Assembly (NCBI RefSeq): GCF_012726195.1
Contig: NZ_JAASAF010000003.1
Coordinates: 496,001-560,000 of the forward strand
Direction of reading: 5' to 3'
Source: Rhodococcus sp. HNM0563
Lineage (GTDB): Bacteria > Actinomycetota > Actinomycetes > Mycobacteriales > Mycobacteriaceae
Length of the DNA stretch: 64,000 nt
Shown: positions 7,762 to 16,929 of the stretch, one piece after another
Position numbering within the stretch: the first letter of the stretch is position 1
How the letters are laid out: every line of letters begins with the position of its first letter
Notes under the pieces: generated by a model
Told to the model about the DNA's origin: nothing
Databases searched by the model: none
The model's input: only the letters and a program-made list of their open reading frames with translations
Translations under genes and position numbers: made by a program

Positions 7762-9540
7762 CCGGCCCACCGACCACGCCGCCCACAACCGCGCATACCG
7801 GCCGCCCCGAGCAACCAGGTCGTCGTGTGAGCCCTGTTCGACGATCCGCCCGTCGTCCATCAGGACGATGCGGTCGGCACGCGCCGCCTGACTCAGCCGA
7901 TGCGCGACGATCAGCGCGCTTCGTCCGCGCAGCGCCTCCTCGGCCGACGCCTCGAGTTCGTCGGCACCGGCCGACCCCGCATCCGCGGTGGCCTCGTCGA
8001 GAATCACCAACGCCGGATCGAGCAGGATCAGACGCGCCAACGCAAGCTGCTGTTCCTGCATCGGAGTGAGGACGTGGCCACCCGAGCCCACCTCGGTGTC
8101 CAGGCCCGAGGGCAGCCGCGACACCCAGCCGTGCGCACCGACCCTCTCGAGCACCTCGACGAGCTCGCCGTCCGATGCGCCGGGCGCTGCCATCCGCAGA
8201 TCGTTGCGCACCGGTCCGGAGAACACGTGCACTTCCTGGGTGACGAGAGCGATCTCGCGCGTGCGACGCTCGTCGCCCAGTTCGCCGATGGGGACCCCGC
8301 CGAAAGTGACGGTTCCGGCGCTCGCCGGGTGCACACCCGCGAGCACCGCGGCGAACGTGGTCTTTCCTGCCCCGGAGGCACCGACGAGCGCGACGTGTTC
8401 GCCGTCGCCGATCGTCAGGTCCACTCCGTGGACGATCTCCGGCCCGGTGTCGTATCCGAAATGCACGTCGCGCGCAACGAGTTCACGCCCCACCGGCTGC
8501 GTTGCAACCCGAGGCTCACGGTCGGCGCCCTCGAATTCCTCGCATTCCTCGATCAGACCCGCGATCCGCGACAAGGACGCAAGACCGCTCTGCAGCGAGT
8601 CCATCACCATCAGCAACTGACCCAGCGGACCGAACAGGCGCAAGAAGAACAGCATCGCGGTAGTCGTGACGCCGACGGTGATCGCGTCGTTGTCCACAAG
8701 CAGGAAGCCGACGAACAGGATCGAGGCCATTCCCAGGAACTCGGCGAGATTGACTCGCCCGAACAGACGGTTGACGACGATGCGGGCCCGCAACTCCCAG
8801 CGCGCAACCCACCACGAATGCTCGTCGATCGGGCCTGCCAGGCTCGGGCCGAGATCGAACGCGTGCACCGTCGGAAGGCCGCGGATCCCGCCGAGCACGT
8901 GGTGAGCGCGCTCCCCCATTGCCACCCGCGACTGCTGGTAGATCGGCGGCGCATCCCGCGTGTACATGCGGGCACCCAGATAGTGGACCGGCAACACCAC
9001 GATCAGCACGATCAGGAACCGCCAGTCCAGTACCGCGAGACCGAACATCGTGAGGACGACGGTGAACAACGCGCCGGAGATCGCCGGCGCGGCCTCGCGG
9101 ATCGCGGAACTGACCTGGGCCACATCGTCGGTCGCCCGCGACACGAGGTCGCCGCTGCCCGCCGATTCGATCCTGGCCAGCGGCAGCCGCATCGCGGCCG
9201 CCAGCATACGTTCGCGCAGGCGCGCCAGGCCTGTCTCGAAGAGCTGCGAGGTGAGCATGAGCCCGAGACCGCTCAATGCTGCGAACACGATGACTCCGGC
9301 GACCATTGTCCCCGCAAGCCACGCGATGTCGGTGAGATCGCCGCCTTCGAGCACGACGTCGACGGATCGCCCCATCGCCCACGGCGTCACCAGACCCGCC
9401 GCTGCACCGATCACCAGCACGACGAATACACCGCAGGCCATACGACCCTTACCGGCGAACACGGACCGTGCAACACGCACGGTGCCGCGCGCATCCGCGG
9501 TCCGGAACCGCTCGCCCGCACGAATAGCTGTCGTACTCAT
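7753..9540 (-). CDS. ABC exporter half-transporter, catalytic-site Walker subunit
   Basis: This 595-aa type-I exporter has six membrane segments (about 40-320) followed by a nucleotide-binding domain. Walker A (GASGAGKTT) and Walker B with its catalytic Glu (ALVILDEATAD) are intact. The ABC signature is not: where LSGGQ is expected the protein has LTPMQEQQ. The ATG at 9540 overlaps the stop of the upstream partner gene by 4 nt, so the two form a heterodimer operon. Paired with its partner, the subunit supplies the Walker motifs of the only complete ATP site. The substrate is unknown; related pairs export drugs, peptides or lipids. Confidence 0.92.
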   Translation of the reverse strand: MSTTAIRAGERFRTADARGTVRVARSVFAGKGRMACGVFVVLVIGAAAGLVTPWAMGRSVDVVLEGGDLTDIAWLAGTMVAGVIVFAALSGLGLMLTSQLFETGLARLRERMLAAAMRLPLARIESAGSGDLVSRATDDVAQVSSAIREAAPAISGALFTVVLTMFGLAVLDWRFLIVLIVVLPVHYLGARMYTRDAPPIYQQSRVAMGERAHHVLGGIRGLPTVHAFDLGPSLAGPIDEHSWWVARWELRARIVVNRLFGRVNLAEFLGMASILFVGFLLVDNDAITVGVTTTAMLFFLRLFGPLGQLLMVMDSLQSGLASLSRIAGLIEECEEFEGADREPRVATQPVGRELVARDVHFGYDTGPEIVHGVDLTIGDGEHVALVGASGAGKTTFAAVLAGVHPASAGTVTFGGVPIGELGDERRTREIALVTQEVHVFSGPVRNDLRMAAPGASDGELVEVLERVGAHGWVSRLPSGLDTEVGSGGHVLTPMQEQQLALARLILLDPALVILDEATADAGSAGADELEASAEEALRGRSALIVAHRLSQAARADRIVLMDDGRIVEQGSHDDLVARGGRYARLWAAWSVGRSG

Positions 9541-11252
9541 CGATCATCTCCGGAAATTGCGAAGGAAAGGTCGCTCAGCTCGAGCACATCGTCGGCCGCC
9601 GCCGTGAACGCGGGCGACCGCGTGAACACCACAGTGGTCCGTCCGCGCCGGAGTTCGGGTACGCGCTCGGCGATCGCGGCCTCGGTGACGGAATCGACGG
9701 CCGTCGTGGGATCGACCAGCACCAGCACTTCCGCGGGCGCGGCGAGAGCGCGTGCAAGCGAGACACGTTGACGCTGTCCACCGGAGAGCAACCTGCCCGC
9801 TTCGCCGACCGGTGTGTCGAGGCCGGCGGGAAGCACCCGCGCGACGTCATCGCACGCCGCGGCGAACACCGCGCGAGTGACCCGGGCATCGGCGTCGGGT
9901 GCGTCGTCCGGGACACCCGCAGCGATGTTGTCCACGACAGTGCCCTCGAACAGGTGCGACGCGTGGGGCACCACCCGCACGCTGCGTCGCGCCGCGTCGT
10001 TCCCCAGATCGAACAGGTCGACGCCGCCCACCAGGACTCGTCCGTGTTCCGGGTGACGCGACCGCGCGAGCACAGCCACCAGATCAGCGGTGGTCTCGGC
10101 GTCGGTATGGACGACGGTGAACTTGCCGGCTGCGATCGTCAGATTCAGATCACGTAGTCGCCCGGCCGTGAACGCCTCGAATTCGAGGGTGCCCTCGTCC
10201 GGGGCGTCACGATCACCGGTGTCGACTGCGGGGGGTGCTTGCAGAACACTCAGGACCCGCTCCGCGGAAGCGACCGCTGCCGCCCACACAGCGCCCATGT
10301 TGGATCCGAGCGCGGCGAGTGGCCCCATGATCACCTGTGTCACGCCGACGACGGTGATGAGCTGCCCGACGGTGAGCGACCCGGTGACCGCCATCGCGCC
10401 TGCGGCCACCGCGACACCGACGATGAGCAGGCCCGACGCGAATTCCATGGAGGCGATGTAGGCGCCTTCGGCGCGCGCCGAACGGAGCACACCGTCGAGC
10501 GCTCGACGACTCGCGCCGACGTATCGCCGCGACGCCTCCACGTCGGCGCCGATGCCCTTGACCACGCGGATGCCGGTAACGAGGTCGGTGGCGGTACCTG
10601 CTGCCGCTCCCGCCACCTTCTGCTCCTCGAAGCTGCGCCGCCGCAGCGGACCGGAACCTTTGTCGAGCAACCACAGGATCACGGGCGCTCCGACGAGGAT
10701 CGCCAGGCCGAGCGGCCACGACACGCTCAGCAGCACGACGGCGCCGAACACCACCGCGACGACATGCCCGATCGGGTACACCATGACGGCGATACCGCGC
10801 GCAAGCTGTTCGACGTCCGAGGTCGCGATATTCAGCATGTCGCCCGGGGTGCGCTGCGGGCCGCCGACGCCACGCACGTCGAGGATCCGGTCGGTCACAC
10901 GCGTGCGCATCCGATGCTGGACCGCAAGCATGCCTGCCTGCCCGATACGTCCACCGAAGCGCGCCGAAACCGTCAGGACCGCGAATACGAGGGCGAGGAC
11001 GAGCAACCATCGCCACAGGGCATCGAAATCCCTGGTCGCGACCGCCCGGTCGATGGCATGCCCCATGACGACGGGCACCAGCGTCTCGCACACCTGATGG
11101 ACCGCAACGAGAAACGCAGCCGGGGTCGTCCACTTCTTCGCCGCCAGCATCGTCCGCACGGTGAAACGGCGGGGCGTCAGGGTGTCGTCGACGACGACCT
11201 CGGGTGTCGGCATCGCCTGGGGCGGCGGGTCGAAAAAGACTGGCAGCTTCAT
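9537..11252 (-). CDS. ABC exporter half-transporter, degenerate-site subunit
   Basis: The protein is 571 aa from the ATG at 11252 (MKLPVFFDPPPQ), a membrane domain plus a nucleotide-binding domain. Its signature motif LLSGGQRQRVSLARAL is canonical. Walker A is destroyed (VVHTDAETTADL in place of GxxGxGKS/T), and the Walker B catalytic Glu is replaced by Pro (VLVDPTTAVD). It is therefore the mirror image of the downstream subunit. One composite site should hydrolyse ATP and the other should not even bind it normally. The open frame continues upstream of 11252, but that part overlaps the divergent lipoprotein gene and looks non-coding. Confidence 0.9.
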   Translation of the reverse strand: MKLPVFFDPPPQAMPTPEVVVDDTLTPRRFTVRTMLAAKKWTTPAAFLVAVHQVCETLVPVVMGHAIDRAVATRDFDALWRWLLVLALVFAVLTVSARFGGRIGQAGMLAVQHRMRTRVTDRILDVRGVGGPQRTPGDMLNIATSDVEQLARGIAVMVYPIGHVVAVVFGAVVLLSVSWPLGLAILVGAPVILWLLDKGSGPLRRRSFEEQKVAGAAAGTATDLVTGIRVVKGIGADVEASRRYVGASRRALDGVLRSARAEGAYIASMEFASGLLIVGVAVAAGAMAVTGSLTVGQLITVVGVTQVIMGPLAALGSNMGAVWAAAVASAERVLSVLQAPPAVDTGDRDAPDEGTLEFEAFTAGRLRDLNLTIAAGKFTVVHTDAETTADLVAVLARSRHPEHGRVLVGGVDLFDLGNDAARRSVRVVPHASHLFEGTVVDNIAAGVPDDAPDADARVTRAVFAAACDDVARVLPAGLDTPVGEAGRLLSGGQRQRVSLARALAAPAEVLVLVDPTTAVDSVTEAAIAERVPELRRGRTTVVFTRSPAFTAAADDVLELSDLSFAISGDDR

Positions 11253-11313
11253 GGTCCTCCGTTGTGGTGCGCGGGTACACACATTGCCACGTGGCACGCC
11301 TACGGTGGAACGC

Positions 11314-11706
11314 ATGCGTCTCGTCATGCTCTTCGCCTGCTGCCTTCTCGCCGCCGCGTGCGGTTCGACGCCCCCGGATGTCGACCCGCTGCCGGAGAAC
11401 CCCGAACCGGCAGGCGCCACGGTGTTCTCGGCCCGACCGGACATCGTCGACGCGCATCCGCTCACCATCACGTCGTACTCACGCATCGACGACAACCGGC
11501 TGTCTCTGCATTTCGAGACCGGAACCCCGGAGTGTTTCGGCGTCGCCCCCGCCGTGATCGAGACCGAGGACGTCGTCACGGTGTCACTCGAGGGTGGCAC
11601 CCTGCCGGAGGCGCAGGACAGCATGTGCATCATGGTCGCGGTGTTCGGAACCATCGAGGTGCCGTTGCAGTCGCCTCTCGGGGATCGAGTGGTCACCGCC
11701 TCCTGA
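11314..11706 (+). CDS. Small lipoprotein
   Basis: This 130-aa protein has a classic lipoprotein signal: MRLVMLFACC, then lipobox LAAAC with the modified Cys near residue 16. The mature part is short, mostly predicted beta, and contains two further cysteines (TPECFG and DSMCIM) that could form a disulfide. I do not recognise the family. Three nucleotides separate it from the downstream MFS gene, so the two are probably one operon. It is divergent from the ABC exporter. Confidence 0.8.
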   Translation: MRLVMLFACCLLAAACGSTPPDVDPLPENPEPAGATVFSARPDIVDAHPLTITSYSRIDDNRLSLHFETGTPECFGVAPAVIETEDVVTVSLEGGTLPEAQDSMCIMVAVFGTIEVPLQSPLGDRVVTAS

Positions 11707-11709
11707 TCG

Positions 11710-12879
11710 ATGCATTCCCCGCCCCGGCACTGGCTGCTCTATCTCTGCGTCTCCACCGCGTTGCTGCACGCAGCATTCCAGTCGGTGCGTGTGCTGGTGT
11801 CGTACCGGATCCTCGCTCTCGGTGGCGACGCCGCGACGATCGGCATCATCACCGCCCTGTATGCGATCGTGCCGCTGCTCGCGGCGGTGCGGATGGGTCG
11901 CGCCGTCGACCGCGGCCACGCGACCGTGATCCTGCGCGCCGGGATCGTCGTGTCCACCGTGGGGGTCGGATCGATCGCGCTCAGTTCCGGTCTGCTGGTG
12001 CTCGGACTCGGCAATATCGTGCTCGGGCTCGGTCAACTGCTCGTCACCGTCTCCGGTCAGGCGTTCGTGTCGATCCTGTCGCCGCGCGGCGAACTCGACC
12101 GCGGGTTCGCCGGCATCACCCTCGGTGTGTCGGTCGGGCAGGCCGTGGGAGTTCCGGTCGCGGGGGCGATCGCCGCGACCCACAGCACGAGCGACGGCAC
12201 CGTCGAGACCACCGGCGCACTCATCGCGATGACAGTGCTTGCGGCGCTCGCCCTGGCGTTCGTCATCGGCCTGCGGGAGCCACCCGGTTCCGGGCGCACC
12301 GCAGACGACGGCCCACCCCAGTCGGTGCGCTCGATGCTCGCCACACCCGGAATGAAGCCGGCGATGCTGTCGAGCCTGATCGTGCTGGCCTCCGTCGACC
12401 TCGTCGTCGTGTACCTGCCGCTGCTCGGAGAGCAGTTCGGTTTCGGGGTTCTGCTCGTATCGGTGCTGCTCACCGCACGGACGGTCGCATCGATCGTCTC
12501 CCGGGCGCTGCTGCCGTGGGCGCTGCGCCGTATCCCGCGACGCCGACTGCTGTTGTCCGCGACCGCGGGCACGATCGTGCCGGTCGCGCTGATTCCCGTG
12601 GTGCCGAACCCGTGGGTGATCGGTCTGCTGCTCGCGGTATGCGGGGTGTTCTGGGGCGTGGGTCAACCACTGACGATGACATGGGTGGTCGAACTGGTGG
12701 AACCGTCGGATCGGGCATCGGCGCTCGCGGTGCGGTTGACGGGAAACCGCCTCGGGCAGGTCGTGGTGCCGCTCGCGGCGGGCGCGGTCGCCGGGGTTGC
12801 GGGGGTGGCGTCGGTGTTCTGGGTGACGGCCGCGTTGTTGTCCACAGCAGCCACCTCCACGTGGCGGGCGCTGCGCTGA
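11710..12879 (+). CDS. MFS transporter
   Basis: This 389-aa protein has about 12 membrane segments. A motif-A-like loop (AVRMGRAVDRGHATVILRAG) follows the second helix, and the fold is symmetric with a central loop near residue 200 (REPPGSGRTADDGPPQSV). It belongs to the drug/sugar-efflux type of major facilitator; the substrate cannot be told. It starts at ATG 11710 right behind the lipoprotein gene. It is convergent with the vWA gene, with an 11-bp gap. Confidence 0.88.
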   Translation: MHSPPRHWLLYLCVSTALLHAAFQSVRVLVSYRILALGGDAATIGIITALYAIVPLLAAVRMGRAVDRGHATVILRAGIVVSTVGVGSIALSSGLLVLGLGNIVLGLGQLLVTVSGQAFVSILSPRGELDRGFAGITLGVSVGQAVGVPVAGAIAATHSTSDGTVETTGALIAMTVLAALALAFVIGLREPPGSGRTADDGPPQSVRSMLATPGMKPAMLSSLIVLASVDLVVVYLPLLGEQFGFGVLLVSVLLTARTVASIVSRALLPWALRRIPRRRLLLSATAGTIVPVALIPVVPNPWVIGLLLAVCGVFWGVGQPLTMTWVVELVEPSDRASALAVRLTGNRLGQVVVPLAAGAVAGVAGVASVFWVTAALLSTAATSTWRALR

Positions 12880-12889
12880 CAGCCCGCAC

Positions 12890-14824
12890 CTACCTGCGAC
12901 GCATCCGTACGTAGTTGCCCACCACCGCAGCACCGAGACCGTCGAGATCCGGGGCGACCACCCGGCCCGCCACGCGACGGGCCATCCGGTCGACGATCCG
13001 GGCGAGCCCGGGATCGTCGCCGAGCCGGAAGATCGTCACCTGCGCACCGATTTTTGCGAGATGGTCGAGCTCGCGCACGGTCAGCCCGAGGGTCCGCGCG
13101 CTGGGCGGATAGTCGAACGCCGCATACCCATCCGGTTCCAGGTGCGCGGTCGGTTCGCCGTCGGTGACCACGAGCACCACCGGCTGCGCGTTCGGATGAC
13201 GTCGCAGATGCCGTCCGGCGAGCAACAGTGCGTGATGCAGATTGGTGCCCTGTTCGTAGACGCCGTCCAATCCTGCGAGTTCGGGGGCTGTGACCACGCG
13301 CGCGTGCCGACCGAACGCGATGAGCTGCAGTGCATCACCGCGAAAACGGGTCGACACGAGATGATTCAGCGCGAGGGCGGTGCGCTTCATCGGCACCCAC
13401 CGCCCGTCCATGACCATGGAGAACGAGGTGTCGACGAGAAGCGCAACCGCTGCCTGTGCCCGCTGTTCCGTCTCGACCACTTCGACGTCCGACACCGTCA
13501 TCCGGACGGGCACGCCCGGGTCGCGCAGCGTCGCATTGGTCAACGTGCGCACGACATCCCACGGTTCGGTGTCGCCGAATTCCCACGACCGCGCCGCTCC
13601 GGTCGGTTCCCCCATCGCCCCCGCGCGCCGCGTCTCGCGTTGTCCGCCCCGCGACGAGAGACGGTTCATCACATCGCGTAGCGCGTGCTGCCCGAGTTGC
13701 CGCATGGCCTTGGGCGACAGACGCCACTGCCCATCGGCGGCACGATCGAAGTACCCCTGCTTCTGCAGTTCCTTTTCGAGTTCGGCGAGCGTCCGCGCAT
13801 CTGCGGCAGCTTCCGGGCCGAGATGACGTTCGAGGGCATCGAGATCGATGTCGTCCAGCGACGCACCCGCATACTGCTGCGACAACTGCTCGGCGAGCTG
13901 GTCGAGTTCCGAGATCTCCTGCAGCGCACCGGTGCCTTCCCCGAGACCCATGCCCTCGTCGCCGCGGAATCGCTGCGAACCCGTCCAGTCCTCACCGGGC
14001 CGGGCCGCACGCAGATTACCGTCGAGACGATCGAGTTGCTGCATGAGATCGGGGGAACCGAACGCCTGTTGAGCCAGTGCGTCGAGTTCGTCGCGCTGTT
14101 CCTGTGTCAACGAATTGCGCAGTCGCTGCGCCGCAGCGGCACGTTGCGCCAGCGAGTCGAGCAGTTCCTCGACGTTCTGCGGATTCTCCGGGAAGAAGTC
14201 GCCGTGCTCGGCCATGAACTGTTCGAAGTCCTCCGGTGTGTCCTCGCCACGGGAGTGCTTGTCGAGCAGGTCGTTGAGGTCTGCGAGCATCTCGGCGATG
14301 CGCTGCCGGTCTTCGTCGGTCGCGCCTTCGAGCGCTTGTTTCATGCCCGCGAACCGCTGGTCGAGCATCTCCCGGCCCAGCAGATCGCGGATCTTCTCGT
14401 AGTCCTCGCGCGCCTGGGTGCTCCGCCAGTCGTAGTCGGCCAGTTCCTGTACGGCCTGCGCGGTCGAGCCCGGGAGTTCCTCCATGCGCATCTCCGAGAA
14501 GCGCGCATCGTCGTCGAGGGCGCGTGCGAGCGTCTTCCGCTCTTCGAGGACAGCCTTGTCCAGCAGCTCACGCACTTCCCGCAGAGTTCCGTCGAGATTG
14601 TTGCGGTCGAGCAGCTCACGCCTACGCCGGTTCGCCTGCGCTGCAAGTTTGTCCAGGCCCCGCATCGGGCCCTGCCCGCGGCGGAGCAGTTCACGCAGCG
14701 CCTGTCGCGGCGAACTACCGGCGAGGACATCGTCGCCGATCGAAGCGAGCGCGTCGCGCAGATCCACGGGCGGGGCGAGTGGATCACCGCCGTGGTACGG
14801 ACCGTAGCGAGCCGCCCGACTCAT
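12890..14824 (-). CDS. vWA-domain protein, CoxE/magnesium-chelatase-D-like partner of MoxR
   Basis: The protein is 644 aa. The first roughly 400 residues are charged and helical, rich in Glu, Arg and Gln with long coiled-coil-like stretches. The C-terminal von Willebrand A domain carries an intact metal site (MIDAS) in LLVDTSFSMVMDGRW plus a downstream Thr/Asp (VVTDGEPTAH). It overlaps the upstream AAA gene (ATGA). The pair matches Rv0959-Rv0958 of M. tuberculosis. MoxR/vWA pairs act as chaperone machines for cofactor insertion or complex maturation. The target here is unknown. Confidence 0.9.
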   Translation of the reverse strand: MSRAARYGPYHGGDPLAPPVDLRDALASIGDDVLAGSSPRQALRELLRRGQGPMRGLDKLAAQANRRRRELLDRNNLDGTLREVRELLDKAVLEERKTLARALDDDARFSEMRMEELPGSTAQAVQELADYDWRSTQAREDYEKIRDLLGREMLDQRFAGMKQALEGATDEDRQRIAEMLADLNDLLDKHSRGEDTPEDFEQFMAEHGDFFPENPQNVEELLDSLAQRAAAAQRLRNSLTQEQRDELDALAQQAFGSPDLMQQLDRLDGNLRAARPGEDWTGSQRFRGDEGMGLGEGTGALQEISELDQLAEQLSQQYAGASLDDIDLDALERHLGPEAAADARTLAELEKELQKQGYFDRAADGQWRLSPKAMRQLGQHALRDVMNRLSSRGGQRETRRAGAMGEPTGAARSWEFGDTEPWDVVRTLTNATLRDPGVPVRMTVSDVEVVETEQRAQAAVALLVDTSFSMVMDGRWVPMKRTALALNHLVSTRFRGDALQLIAFGRHARVVTAPELAGLDGVYEQGTNLHHALLLAGRHLRRHPNAQPVVLVVTDGEPTAHLEPDGYAAFDYPPSARTLGLTVRELDHLAKIGAQVTIFRLGDDPGLARIVDRMARRVAGRVVAPDLDGLGAAVVGNYVRMRRR

Positions 14825-16209
14825 CAGGAGTACACCGCCGCGCCGTCGTCGCCGGTGTCCTTTGCGATCCGGCGCGCAAGATAGAGCCCCTCGAGTGCGA
14901 GTTCGATCGCGGACGCACGCGTTCCCGGGTCGCTCGCACCGAGACGATCGGCGACGTCGTCGAGCACCGGCAGTTCGGGTAGTTCGTCGAGCAGCACCTT
15001 CGCCGTGATCCGTTCCCCCGTCACGACGGGCTCACCCTGTTCGACGGCAGAGACGAGCGGGGCTAGGTCGATACCGGCCAGGCGTGCGCGGGCGGTCTCG
15101 GCGGTCGCGCGGCGCAGTAGGTGGTCGAGTACCTCGAATTCGCGCCCTTCCTCGCCGGACTCGAATTCGACCTTGCCGCGCAGTACCTCGACGACGGTGC
15201 CGAGATCGACGGGGCGCGCGACCGGGTCGTCCTCTCCGAGAACAGCACCGCGACGCACGGCCGCGGCAGCAACGGTCTCGGCTCCCGCGACCGCGAACCG
15301 CGCGGACACTCCGGACCTCTGGTCGACGGACGTCGACTCGCGCAGCAGCCGGGTGAAGCGAGCCAGAATCTCGAGGAGGAAACCGGGAACACGGGCCTGT
15401 AGTTCGGCTTCCTGTCGGATGACCGCGACCTCGTCGTCGAGTTCCATCGGGTAGTGGGTGCGGATCTCTGCGCCGAAGCGGTCCTTGAGCGGTGTGATGA
15501 TGCGTCCGCGGTTCGTGTAGTCCTCCGGGTTGGCGCTCGCGACGAGCAGTACGTCGAGCGGGAGCCTGATGGTGTAGCCGCGCACTTGGATGTCGCGTTC
15601 CTCCATCACGTTCAGCAACGACACCTGGATGCGTTCGGCAAGATCGGGCAGCTCGTTGACGGCGACGATGCCGCGGTGCGACCGCGGTACCAGACCGAAA
15701 TGGATGGTCTCGGGATCGCCGAGGCTGCGCCCCTCGGCGACCTTGACGGGATCGACATCGCCCACGAGGTCGGCAACGGATGTGTCCGGGGTCGCCAGCT
15801 TTTCTGCGTACCGTTCGCTGCGGTGCCGCCACGCGACGGGAAGGTCGTCACCGAGTTCGGCGGCGCGCCGGATGGAGGCAGGCGTGATCGGCTCGTAGGG
15901 GTGCTCGCCGAGCTCCGAGCCGGCAATCACGGGTGTCCATTCATCGAGGAGCAGCGGGAGGGTGCGCAGCAGGCGGGTCTTGCCCTGGCCTCGTTCACCG
16001 AGCAGCACCACATCGTGGCCTGCGAGCAGTGCCCGCTCGAGCTGCGGGACCACGGTGTCGTCGAACCCGACGATGCCGGGCCACGGGTCGGTGCCGTCGC
16101 GCAGCGCAGTGAGCAGGTTCTGTCTGATCTCGTCCTTGACGGAACGCTGCACGTGTCCGGACGCGCGCAGCTCACCGAGAGTGGACGGGCGGGATGTGGG
16201 AGAGGTCAC
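14824..16209 (-). CDS. MoxR/magnesium-chelatase-I-like AAA+ ATPase
   Basis: The protein is 461 aa from the GTG at 16209 (MTSPTSRPSTLGELRASGH). Walker A is GERGQGKTRLLRTL, Walker B is GIVAVNELPDL, and sensor-1 sits in LLVASANPEDYTNRGRIITPLKDRF. The open frame runs about 1.2 kb further upstream, but that part lies antisense to the DUF4126 and hydrolase genes and has no family sequence. It is translationally coupled to the vWA gene. In M. tuberculosis the homologous pair lies directly after purH; here about 2.3 kb of other genes is inserted between them. Confidence 0.92.
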   Translation of the reverse strand: MTSPTSRPSTLGELRASGHVQRSVKDEIRQNLLTALRDGTDPWPGIVGFDDTVVPQLERALLAGHDVVLLGERGQGKTRLLRTLPLLLDEWTPVIAGSELGEHPYEPITPASIRRAAELGDDLPVAWRHRSERYAEKLATPDTSVADLVGDVDPVKVAEGRSLGDPETIHFGLVPRSHRGIVAVNELPDLAERIQVSLLNVMEERDIQVRGYTIRLPLDVLLVASANPEDYTNRGRIITPLKDRFGAEIRTHYPMELDDEVAVIRQEAELQARVPGFLLEILARFTRLLRESTSVDQRSGVSARFAVAGAETVAAAAVRRGAVLGEDDPVARPVDLGTVVEVLRGKVEFESGEEGREFEVLDHLLRRATAETARARLAGIDLAPLVSAVEQGEPVVTGERITAKVLLDELPELPVLDDVADRLGASDPGTRASAIELALEGLYLARRIAKDTGDDGAAVYS

Positions 16210-16309
16210 CCCACCCAAGGTACGACCGTCGCGTCGTTTCGGCACCCCCTCCCGTATCGAGCGAACGAAACGACAGGCAACGTGTGGCCTCGCGCATACA
16301 CTGCCGCTC

Positions 16310-16891
16310 ATGGACACCTGGCTCCTGGCGGTGCTGCTCGGACTCGGCCTTGCCGCCGCGACCGGGTTGCGCACATTCCTCCCGCTGCTGATGTTGAGCG
16401 CTGCGGTGCACTTCGAACTCTTCGGCATCGTCGTGGGCGACTCGATGTCGTGGGTCGGTTCTACCGCTGCACTGACGGCGCTCACGATCGCGACGGTCAC
16501 AGAAGTGCTCGCCGATCTGATCCCGTTCGTCGACAATGCGTTGTCTCTGGCCGGTACGGTCACCCGCCCGATTGCGGGAGCACTCGTGGCATGGGCAGCG
16601 CTCAGCAACCTCGATCCGGCGTGGGCGGCGATCGCCGGGATCGTCGTCGGCGCGCCCACTGCGCTCGCGGTGAGCACGGCACAGACCGGAACGCGCGCCG
16701 TGAGTACCGCCACAACTGCGGGCGTCGGTAATCCGGTGTTGTCGGTAATCGACAGCGTGGCGTCGTTCGTGACGTCACTGATCTCGCTGGTCCTGCCGCT
16801 GCTGGTGATCCCTTTGTTGATCTTGTTCGGCTGGCTCGGATTCAAAGGATACGGCCGGATGCGACGCGCGCGGTCCGCCGGAACGGCCTGA
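16310..16891 (+). CDS. DUF4126 membrane protein
   Basis: This 193-aa protein has about five membrane segments. The opening LLGLGLAAATGLRTFLPLLML and the Gly/Ala-rich central helices are typical of DUF4126, a family with no assigned function. The ATG at 16310 follows a 100-bp gap from the divergent MoxR gene. The protein ends in a short basic tail (GYGRMRRARSAGTA). Confidence 0.8.
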   Translation: MDTWLLAVLLGLGLAAATGLRTFLPLLMLSAAVHFELFGIVVGDSMSWVGSTAALTALTIATVTEVLADLIPFVDNALSLAGTVTRPIAGALVAWAALSNLDPAWAAIAGIVVGAPTALAVSTAQTGTRAVSTATTAGVGNPVLSVIDSVASFVTSLISLVLPLLVIPLLILFGWLGFKGYGRMRRARSAGTA

Positions 16892-16929
16892 GTGTCCACC
16901 AAGGGGTGCCCTTCTGATAGACAAATGAC

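Noticed and set aside
7900-9771. 623-codon open frame on the plus strand
   Set aside because: It lies fully opposite the ABC exporter genes and has no family motif.
10239-12914. 891-codon open frame on the plus strand
   Set aside because: It crosses several real genes in the wrong frame, with a composition of Arg, His and Asp only.
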